Positions 57,858-64,000 of a DNA stretch of 64,000 nucleotides are shown one piece after another. How positions within the stretch are numbered: the stretch's first letter is position 1; every line of letters begins with the position of its first letter. The position numbers and the translations under genes are program-made. The notes under the pieces are model-generated. The model saw only the letters and a list, made by a program, of their open reading frames with translations, searched no databases and was not told where the DNA came from. Source of the DNA: JADJRH01 sp046351455 (lineage in GTDB: Bacteria > Myxococcota_A > Polyangia > Polyangiales > Polyangiaceae); NCBI GenBank assembly GCA_046351455.1, contig JAXLYM010000005.1, positions 186,001 through 250,000 of the forward strand, written 5' to 3'.

Positions 57858-57899
57858 GCCCCGTCCCCGCCTATTTCGTAGGCCGAGCGGGGACGGGGC
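57858..57899. terminator. 13-bp perfect stem-loop between DUF4331 pair and TPR gene
   Basis: GCCCCGTCCCCGC (57858-57870) and GCGGGGACGGGGC (57887-57899) are perfect complements with a 16-base loop, followed by GTCCTTCTTTC. It is a strong stem of terminator type. It lies 34 bp before the TPR lipoprotein gene, so that gene may be expressed less than the pair or from its own promoter. A perfect palindrome GAGACTG-C-CAGTCTC lies at 57835-57849. Confidence 0.65.
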
Positions 57900-57933
57900 G
57901 TCCTTCTTTCGATCGATGCATTTCTGAAGAGCG

Positions 57934-59181
57934 ATGAAGCGAAGGGTTCATTTCCTGGTGATCGGAGCGTTCCTCGCCGGCGGCATGACCGGATGTGGCA
58001 AGTCCGCGAGCGCGCCGTCCCCTTCCCCTTCGAGCGGCCCCACGGCGGCCGCGACGGATCTCCCGCCGCCGCTCAGCGCCTATGCGACGACCTCCGGGGC
58101 CACGGCGATCGGCAATCTGAACGGACAGATCAAGACGCTGGAGGCGTACCTCGCGGCGTCCGAGGGCGCGCCGCGGACTGGCACCGTCGTGGAGAGGCGG
58201 CGCACGCTCGTGGATCTGCTGGCGGTGCGCGGAGAATTCTCCGGAAAGATCCAGGATCTGGAGCGCTCTGCCGATCTCGCGGAGGCCCTGCCGGAGATCG
58301 CGCCGGAGGCGTCTTCGTACCTGACGCGGGCGGGGGCGCGGGCGTCGCTCCACCGGTTCGACGCGGCGTCCGCGGATCTCGACGAGGCCGAGCGCCTCGG
58401 TGCGCCGAAGGCGCGCGTACGTGCCAGTCGCGTCAGCATCCTGGAGGCGCGCGGCCAGCTCGAAGAGGCGCTCTCCCTGCAACGAGAGGCCACGTCCACG
58501 CGGCGCGACATCGGCCCGGCGATCGTGCTCGGATCGCTGCTCGGCGAGGTGGGCCGGCGCGACGAGGCGCTCGCGGCGTTCCGCAAGGCGCTCACGGAAT
58601 ACGGGGATACGTCCCCTTTCCCGGTCGCGTGGTTGTTCTTTCAACAAGGCACCTTGTGGGAGCGCGAAGGCCGCCGCGACCTGGCCATCGCGTACTACCG
58701 CGCAGCGCTGGAGCGCGTGCCCACGTATGCGCACGCGGCGGCGCACCTCGCGCGCCTCGTCCCGGCGGAACAGGCCCCTTCGATCTTGGAGCCGCTCCTC
58801 GCCACGTCGGACGATCCGGAGATCCTGGGCGTCTTGGCGGACCGGCTGCGTGAGCGCGGCGAGAAGGAGAAGGCCGAGACGTACGTGACGCGCGCGGCGG
58901 CCCGGTACGACGAATTGATGACGAGACAGCCCTTCGCGTTCGCGGACCACGCCGCCCAGTTCTGGCTCGACACCGGCGGAGACCCGAAGAAGGCGCTCGA
59001 TCTGGCGAAGATCAACTTGCAGGCTCGCAAGACCCCGAAGGCCTACGAATTGGCGGTGACGGCGGCGCTCAGCGCGGGCGATCGCGCCGGGGCGTGCGCG
59101 ATCGGCACCGAGGGAGCGAGCGTCGCCCGCGCGGACGGCATGCTCCGTGACATCGTGAAAGACGCCTGCGCGGCGAAGTGA
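57934..59181 (+). CDS. TPR-repeat lipoprotein
   Basis: A 415-aa exported protein with signal LVIGAFLAGGMTGC. A Ser/Pro spacer leads to tetratricopeptide-like helices. Examples are ASLHRFDAASADLDEAERLG, RVSILEARGQLEEALSLQRE, LGEVGRRDEALAAFRKALTE and REGRRDLAIAYYRAALERVP. The C-terminus has GDPKKALDLAKINLQARKTP. TPRs bind proteins, so it may link the DUF4331 pair to other envelope factors; the pair is upstream on the same strand with a strong hairpin in between. ATG 57934 is the only good start. The association of DUF4331 and TPR lipoproteins recalls clusters in other proteobacteria, which I cannot check here. Confidence 0.75.
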   Translation: MKRRVHFLVIGAFLAGGMTGCGKSASAPSPSPSSGPTAAATDLPPPLSAYATTSGATAIGNLNGQIKTLEAYLAASEGAPRTGTVVERRRTLVDLLAVRGEFSGKIQDLERSADLAEALPEIAPEASSYLTRAGARASLHRFDAASADLDEAERLGAPKARVRASRVSILEARGQLEEALSLQREATSTRRDIGPAIVLGSLLGEVGRRDEALAAFRKALTEYGDTSPFPVAWLFFQQGTLWEREGRRDLAIAYYRAALERVPTYAHAAAHLARLVPAEQAPSILEPLLATSDDPEILGVLADRLRERGEKEKAETYVTRAAARYDELMTRQPFAFADHAAQFWLDTGGDPKKALDLAKINLQARKTPKAYELAVTAALSAGDRAGACAIGTEGASVARADGMLRDIVKDACAAK

Positions 59182-59215
59182 ATATCGAATCACCTCGAAA
59201 ACTCCACACAACGTC

Positions 59216-59291
59216 GAGGACGGAGTCCACTCAGCTACGGACTCCGCGGAGCCAGGCTCCGCTACGCCTCCGCTGAGCGGACTCCGTCCTC
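59216..59291. repeat. Long inverted repeat after the TPR gene
   Basis: GAGGACGGAGTCC-a-CTCAGC pairs with GCTGAG-c-GGACTCCGTCCTC (outer arms 59216-59235 and about 59273-59291), with one mispaired position. Inside, GGACTCCGCGGAGCC and GGCTCCGCTACGCCTCC can form further stems. The whole makes a cruciform or transcript hairpin of about 75 bases, 34 bp past the TPR stop and 70 bp before the next gene. Confidence 0.7.
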
Positions 59292-59359
59292 CCAGTGGCG
59301 GCCGCCCCCTTCACAATCGCCTCACGATCGGTGCATGGTACGCGGCGTTGTCGCCGTTC

Positions 59360-60901
59360 ATGACCCCTGAAACCAGGCGCGCGCTCGGCGCGGCCCTTCT
59401 CTCCGTCGCGGTCGGTGTGCTCGTGGGGCGCGCGCTGCTCCACTCGATGAACGCGCCGAACGACCGCGTCCTCGCCGCGCTGACGTCGCACGCGGATCCG
59501 CCCGGCGTCCCCCCTGCGGCGGTGCCGGCCGGGGCGCCCGATCGCCTCGTGATCGCCTTGATCGACGGCCTCGGCGAAGAGCCTTTTCGAGAGGCCCTCC
59601 GAGACACGCCCCTTGAAAAGCACGCGTGGGAGGCCACCGTCGACTGCGGGACACCCTCGCTCTCCCGCGCCATCTACCATGTGCTGCTCACGGGTGTTCC
59701 CCAGTCGGTGAGCGGCATTCGCAACAACACGCACCAGGGCCCCGCGCGCGCCGACGACATCGCGACGCGCGTGCGCCAGGCCGGCGGCACAGTGGGTTGG
59801 GCGCTCCAGACCGTGCCGTGGTTTCACGACCTCGCGGGCGCCCCCCAGGATCCGTACGAGAAGCTCGGCGAGGAGCCGCTCCTCAACCCGGTCACGGACC
59901 GCTTCGATCCGCCGGCCCCACCGCTCGATACTCGCTTTGCGAAGATGGCTGTCGTCCTCGCGCAGAAGCCGAACCTGGCCGTCCTCCACTTCATCGAGGT
60001 GGACCACGCCGGCCACCACCGCGGCGCGCGGAGCCCCGAGTACAAGGCGGCCGCGCACGAGGCCATGGAGGCCATCGTCGCCCTCCGCGAGGCCCACGAA
60101 AAGACGCCGGAAGGCGCGCGCACCGTGTGGATGCTCGGCGCCGATCATGGCCACTTGCCGAGAGGCGGTCACGGCGGCCCCGAAATGGAAGTCCGCCGCA
60201 CCCTTTGGATCGGAGTCTGGCCCTCCCCCACCTCGCCTCCAAAACCGGTCGTCGTCCCGGACCTGGTCCCCGCGACCCGTCTCGCCGGCACCTTCGCGGC
60301 CATCCTCGGCGTCGCACCGCCCCGAGAATCGCTGGGCGAGCCGCTCCCCCTCCCGGATCGCGACGTTTCCCCGACACCCGCTCTCGCCGAGCGAAGAGAA
60401 GCCGTCACCGCCGCCGAGGCGGAAGCAAACGCCACCGCAAATCAATCCGTATTCCACCGCACCCTCGCCGTCTTCCTGGCCCTCCTCGCGCTCGCGTACG
60501 CCCATGTCCGCGGCCCAGCGCGCCGCGAAAAAACCCTTTACCTCCTCGGCGCCGTGTGGCCCGTCCTCGTCGCGTCGGTGGGATTCCGCGTGCTCGGCCC
60601 CGGGCTGACGCTCTCCGCGATCCGCACGCACTTCGCCTTCGCGAGCGGCGCGCTCTTCGCGACCGCCCTGGGTGCGGCCCTCACGTATCCAGTCGTGAAG
60701 CGTTGTCGCACCCCGTCCACGTGGCTGGCCATCACCGCGGCCGTCCCCCCCGCCGCGGCCTATGCCATTGCGGCCGGCTCGATGGGAGCCAGTCGTCTCC
60801 CCGACTCCTTGCTTCTCCTGTTCCCGGCGACAGGCGTGCTCCCAGCGGGCGTGCTCCTGGGCCTCACGCTCGCTGCGGCCGCAAACCGACTCCGCAAATG
60901 A
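59360..60901 (+). CDS. Membrane-anchored alkaline-phosphatase-superfamily enzyme, GPI-ethanolamine-phosphate-transferase-like
   Basis: A 513-aa enzyme with an N-terminal helix (residues about 5-25), a periplasmic catalytic domain (about 55-320) and about five C-terminal membrane helices (about 370-513). The catalytic motifs recall PIG-N/PIG-G/PIG-O and bacterial phosphoethanolamine-transfer enzymes: LIDGLGEEPF, CGTPSLSRAIYHVLLTG (nucleophile Thr or Ser), VDHAGHHRG and ADHGHLPRGGHGG, with the metal ligands Asp, His and His retained. The ATG at 59360 is preferred over TTG 59348. In eukaryotes the closest motif set is in GPI anchor synthesis; in bacteria such proteins transfer phosphoethanolamine or cleave phosphodiesters. 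Its substrate is unknown. No lipid-A or GPI genes are nearby. Confidence 0.6.
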   Translation: MTPETRRALGAALLSVAVGVLVGRALLHSMNAPNDRVLAALTSHADPPGVPPAAVPAGAPDRLVIALIDGLGEEPFREALRDTPLEKHAWEATVDCGTPSLSRAIYHVLLTGVPQSVSGIRNNTHQGPARADDIATRVRQAGGTVGWALQTVPWFHDLAGAPQDPYEKLGEEPLLNPVTDRFDPPAPPLDTRFAKMAVVLAQKPNLAVLHFIEVDHAGHHRGARSPEYKAAAHEAMEAIVALREAHEKTPEGARTVWMLGADHGHLPRGGHGGPEMEVRRTLWIGVWPSPTSPPKPVVVPDLVPATRLAGTFAAILGVAPPRESLGEPLPLPDRDVSPTPALAERREAVTAAEAEANATANQSVFHRTLAVFLALLALAYAHVRGPARREKTLYLLGAVWPVLVASVGFRVLGPGLTLSAIRTHFAFASGALFATALGAALTYPVVKRCRTPSTWLAITAAVPPAAAYAIAAGSMGASRLPDSLLLLFPATGVLPAGVLLGLTLAAAANRLRK

Positions 60902-60914
60902 TCGGGGGGTGGCG

Positions 60915-61071
60915 GGGGGGCACCCCTCGCGAGCGGAGCGGCTGGAGGGGGTTCCGCCGGTTGTGGCGCGGGGGCGCTTGCGCCGGCGCGCCCTGAGGGG
61001 GATCGGGGCGAAGCACCGAGCCCCCGAGTCGCGGAGAGCCTCCAGACGCGAGCACGCGAGGGGTGCCCCCC
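60915..61071. repeat. 17-bp perfect inverted repeat framing the convergent gap before cheB
   Basis: GGGGGGCACCCCTCGCG (60915-60931) and CGCGAGGGGTGCCCCCC (61055-61071) are perfect complements about 123 bp apart in the 216-bp space between convergent genes. Partial complementarity continues inside (CTGGAGG and CCTCCAG). The segment between is GC-rich and includes GCGCCGGCGCGCC. It could fold into a long imperfect hairpin and end transcription from both sides. Confidence 0.65.
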
Positions 61072-61117
61072 GGCCGCGCCGTTCCAGTGGCGCCGCGCCG
61101 CCCCTGAGTCGCCCCCT

Positions 61118-62266
61118 TCAAAGATACCGCAGCCGACTCGCGATCTCCTTCAAAGGCGCCACTTCTTCAATGGCCCCCGCCTCGATCGCCGCCCGAGGCA
61201 TCCCAAAAATAACGCTCGTCTCTTCATCCTGCGCCAGAGTCCGCCCTTCCGCGCGCCGGATCGCGAGCGCCCCCGCGGTCCCGTCGCGCCCCATCCCCGT
61301 GAGCACGACTCCGATCGTCCGCCGCCCGTACACCCGCGCAGCGCTCAGCATCGTCACATCCGCGGCCGGCCGACACCCGTTCACGTGCGGCCCATCCCGC
61401 AGCACCACCGCCCCGCGATCATCGAATTCCAGGTGCCTGTCCCCCGGAGCGATCAACACCAACCCTGGTCGTGGCCGATCGCCGTCCTGCGCTTCCCGCA
61501 CCGACAAATGCGACTCCCCATCCAGCCGCTCCGCCAGAGCCGCCGTGAAGTGCGCCGGCATGTGCTGCACCACCACGACCGCGAACCGAGTATCCGCCGG
61601 CAGCGCCGGGATCACATGACTCAACGCCACCGGCCCGCCCGTCGAAACCGCGATCACCACCAGCTTCGGCAACGACCCCCCGAGCGAAGGCCGCGCGCCC
61701 CCCGGAGGTGCCGCCCCCGGGCTGCTCGGTCGCGGATCCCGCGAAGAAAGCGGCGCACGCTGACCCAACGCCACACCCCGTATACTGGACGGAGCCCCCG
61801 ACGAAGACCCCGCCGACCCCGGAGAGCCGGACACCGGACCGCCGGACGGCCGCGCCATCGCGCGAGGCTTCGATTGCGCCGCGAACGTCAACTTCCGGAC
61901 CAGCTCCTCCTGCACCTTCGAGAGATCCGCGCTCACCTCCCCCGCCGGCTTCGTCACGAAATCCACCGCGCCGGCCGCGAGCGCGTCCAGCGTCTCCTTC
62001 GCGCCCCGCGTCGTGTGCGCCGAGAACATCACGATCGGCGTCGGCCGCTGCGCCATGATCTGCGCGATCGCGTCCGCCCCCGTCCACCCCCCCGGCATGT
62101 TGAAGTCCATCGACACCACGTCCGGCTTCAAGGCGAGCACCTTCGCGAGCGCCTCGTGCCCGTCGCGCGCCTGCCCCGCCACCTCGAACTGCCCGGTCGC
62201 GTTCAGCACCTTCGCGATGGCGCCGCGCATGAACATCGAATCATCGACGATCAGGACTCGTATCAT
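61118..62266 (-). CDS. cheB: Chemotaxis response regulator protein-glutamate methylesterase
   Basis: A 382-aa CheB, which removes methyl groups from chemoreceptors and can deamidate glutamine. ATG 62266 (MIRVLIVDDSMFMRGAI) gives a complete receiver domain with phospho-Asp54 (SMDFNMP). The catalytic methylesterase domain carries the triad: Ser in IAVSTGGPVAL, His in VVVQHMPAHFTAAL and Asp in LTGMGRDGTAG. A Ser/Gly/Pro-rich linker of about 70 residues separates them, longer than in E. coli. It overlaps the stop of the upstream receiver-cyclase gene (ATGA). No other che genes are visible in this window; more may lie upstream beyond 64000. Confidence 0.92.
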   Translation of the reverse strand: MIRVLIVDDSMFMRGAIAKVLNATGQFEVAGQARDGHEALAKVLALKPDVVSMDFNMPGGWTGADAIAQIMAQRPTPIVMFSAHTTRGAKETLDALAAGAVDFVTKPAGEVSADLSKVQEELVRKLTFAAQSKPRAMARPSGGPVSGSPGSAGSSSGAPSSIRGVALGQRAPLSSRDPRPSSPGAAPPGGARPSLGGSLPKLVVIAVSTGGPVALSHVIPALPADTRFAVVVVQHMPAHFTAALAERLDGESHLSVREAQDGDRPRPGLVLIAPGDRHLEFDDRGAVVLRDGPHVNGCRPAADVTMLSAARVYGRRTIGVVLTGMGRDGTAGALAIRRAEGRTLAQDEETSVIFGMPRAAIEAGAIEEVAPLKEIASRLRYL

Positions 62267-64000
62267 GACTCCACCTCTTCCCCGCCCGTGCCGGACCCCT
62301 CGCGCGGGACGATCGACTCGACCACCCAGCCGACCACGGGATCCTTCACGCCCTTCAATTCCAGCCCTCCGACGGGCCGCGCCGTGATCTTGTCCCCCAG
62401 CGCGTCGCGCGTCGACTGACTCACCAGCACCCCGCCGACAGGACACTTCGACTCGTAGCGATTGGCGCGGTTCACCGTGTCGCCGATCACCGTGTAATCG
62501 CGCCGCACCACCCGCGCGCCGAGATCCCCGCGCACCAGCGGCCCCGTGTTGATGCCGATGCGCATCGCCAGCTTCTTGTCGCGCCCCTCGTTGAACGCCG
62601 CCATCGCCGCCTGCATCGCGAGCGCCGCCCGCACCGCGCGCTCCGGCGGCGACTCCCGCCCTCGCGCCTCCTCGAAGACGGCCATGATCGCGTCGCCGAT
62701 GAACTTGTCGATGTCGCCCCCCTCGCGCTTCAAGATAGGGCACATCTCGTCGAAATACGCGTTCAGCAGCTCGATGAGCGCCCGCGGCGAGAGCGTGGCC
62801 GACAGCGGCGTGAAGCCGGCCAGATCCGAAAAGAGCACCGTCGCGTTCCGCTCGTCGGCCCGCAGCGAATCCAGCGTACCCGTCTCCGCGCGCGCCTCCG
62901 CGGCCTTCCGCGCGCCCTCCGAGACATACACGCTCGACGCCTCCTTGTACGCGAGCAGGCGCCTCTCCGCGAGCGTGCGCTCCACGATGGCCACACACTT
63001 GTCCTGCGCGAACGGCTTCACCAGGTACGCCGAAGCGCCCGCCGCGCGGAGCTGCGCCATGTCCCGCTTCGAGTCGCGGGCGGTCAGCATGATGACGGGG
63101 ATGTTCCGCAGCTCCGGATCTCGCCGCAGCGCGTGCACCAGCTCGAACCCGGTCATCACCGGCATCTCGTAGTCGCTCACCACGAGAGCGGGACGCGCCG
63201 CGCGCGCCTTCTCCAGACCGACCTGACCGTCCTGCGCCGTGATCACCTCGAACCCCTGACGAGACAGGCAGTCGGCGACATAGTGCCTCTGCGCCGGAGA
63301 GTCGTCGACGACGAGCACCCTCTCGCGCGAGGCCGGCAACGTCCCCGCGATGAGCCCGCGCACGCGCGTGGACAGCTCCTCGGGCAGCACCGGCTTCACC
63401 ATGTAGTCGTCCGCGCCCGCGTCGAAGCCCCGCTCCAGATCCGCCGCCTCCCCGAGCGTGGACGCGATCAGCACCGGCAGATGGGCCGTCCGCGGGTCGC
63501 TCTTGATGGAATGACACAGCGTGTATCCGTCCATCCGCGGCATCTCCACGTCCGTGATCACCAGGTCGACGTGCCGCGTCCGCACGACCTCCAGGCCCTC
63601 CGCGCCGTCGTGCGCCGCGAGCACCTCGTACCCCGCGTCCTCCAGGATCGGGATCGTGTGCCGGTGAATCAGCGGCGAGTCGTCGACCAGCAAGACGACC
63701 TTGGAGTCATTGACGGTGGCGCCCAGCACGTCGAGCACCTCCGCGTCCGAGAAAGGCACCATCAGGAACGCGTCCGCCGAGCAGGCGCGCGCCACGTCGC
63801 GGTCCTTCGGCGAGACGCCGAGCAGCACCACCGAGATCGAGCCGTGCTGTTCGCGCAGGTGCCGAATCAGCTCCAGAAGATCCATGTCCGGCAATCGCCG
63901 CGGCAGAATGACCACGTCCGGCGCCGAGTCCGTGACCGTGGACAAGAGCTCTGCCCCGGACCCGACCTCGGAGAGCGTGTGGCCCAGAGGCACGAGCGGC
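62263..64000 (-). CDS. Three-receiver class III adenylate cyclase, N-terminus beyond the window
   Basis: Open to the window edge (about 579 residues visible). It has three receiver domains, then a class III nucleotide cyclase domain. The first receiver is degenerate: PDVVILPRRLPDMD has Pro at the phospho-Asp position, and FLMVPFSD has Val where Lys is conserved. The second (VVLLVDDSPLIHRH, ITDVEMPRMD, MVKPV) and third (VLVVDDSPAQRHY, SDYEMPVMTG, LVKPF) keep the acidic, Asp and Lys residues. The cyclase has both metal Asp (TVLFSDLAGFT, IGDAIMAVF), the adenine-specific Lys (DKFIGDA) and Asp (RRDYTVIGDTVNRANRYE), so cAMP is likely. It is cotranslated with CheB (ATGA). The ATG at 63993 could be internal, as homologues often begin with a full receiver. 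Confidence 0.88.
   Translation of the reverse strand, partial: PLVPLGHTLSEVGSGAELLSTVTDSAPDVVILPRRLPDMDLLELIRHLREQHGSISVVLLGVSPKDRDVARACSADAFLMVPFSDAEVLDVLGATVNDSKVVLLVDDSPLIHRHTIPILEDAGYEVLAAHDGAEGLEVVRTRHVDLVITDVEMPRMDGYTLCHSIKSDPRTAHLPVLIASTLGEAADLERGFDAGADDYMVKPVLPEELSTRVRGLIAGTLPASRERVLVVDDSPAQRHYVADCLSRQGFEVITAQDGQVGLEKARAARPALVVSDYEMPVMTGFELVHALRRDPELRNIPVIMLTARDSKRDMAQLRAAGASAYLVKPFAQDKCVAIVERTLAERRLLAYKEASSVYVSEGARKAAEARAETGTLDSLRADERNATVLFSDLAGFTPLSATLSPRALIELLNAYFDEMCPILKREGGDIDKFIGDAIMAVFEEARGRESPPERAVRAALAMQAAMAAFNEGRDKKLAMRIGINTGPLVRGDLGARVVRRDYTVIGDTVNRANRYESKCPVGGVLVSQSTRDALGDKITARPVGGLELKGVKDPVVGWVVESIVPREGSGTGGEEVES

Overview
This is a high-GC (roughly two-thirds G+C by eye) chromosomal window, most likely from a myxobacterium of the Polyangiales (Sorangium/Polyangium-like Myxococcota). 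The inference rests on eukaryotic-like Ser/Thr kinase plus TPR/PEGA genes, many lipoproteins with Gly/Ser/Thr linkers and Cys-rich repeats, an RsbR-type stress module, large GAF histidine kinases, frequent GTG/TTG starts and GTGA/TTGA/ATGA gene overlaps. I see no tRNA, rRNA, CRISPR array, IS element or prophage. Almost every long ORF antisense to a real gene is a GC-skew shadow.

1-12.4 kb: a partial cytochrome P450, a two-gene ATP synthase unit (atpD-atpC, with a perfect hairpin between them), a RutE-like nitroreductase, a secreted metzincin-like protease, an O-methyltransferase with a coupled 87-aa gene, a DNRLRE/Cys-rich lipoprotein and a GH113-like lipoprotein. 12.6-16.6 kb: the macromolecular-synthesis pair dnaG-rpoD. 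The rpoD reading frame is broken three times within 150 bp in sigma region 3. 16.7-20.6 kb: a tightly overlapped operon of Ser/Thr kinase, TPR/PEGA protein and Cys-rich lipoprotein. 20.8-29.1 kb: two small exported proteins, bamA, and a topoisomerase IV operon (parC-parE).

29.5-37.7 kb: a short AraC-type HTH protein, a small lipoprotein, a nitrilase-family amidase, a Cys-rich lipoprotein, a NUDIX gene coupled to a divergent NAD-dependent DNA ligase, a DUF2804 protein and a delta-1-pyrroline-5-carboxylate dehydrogenase. 37.7-47.2 kb, all on the minus strand: a signalling locus made of a four-box GAF histidine kinase with an altered H-box, a receiver protein, a 953-aa HD-motif protein, then a partner-switching set (RsbT-like kinase, RsbX/SpoIIE phosphatase, RsbR-like STAS protein, second HATPase anti-sigma-like protein). 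A KAP-family P-loop NTPase is divergent from its head. This locus is the best candidate for an undescribed system.

48.8-64 kb: YczE-like and TauE-like membrane proteins, a tandem universal stress protein, an unknown Lys-rich protein, a class C beta-lactamase-fold lipoprotein, egtB, a DUF4331 pair with a TPR lipoprotein, an alkaline-phosphatase-superfamily membrane enzyme with motifs like the GPI ethanolamine-phosphate transferases, and cheB behind a three-receiver adenylate cyclase that runs off the window. Intergenic spaces hold hairpin repeats: a family of about 75 bp with three copies, a 60-bp family with two copies, a 43-bp tandem hairpin array, and several long inverted repeats at gene ends.
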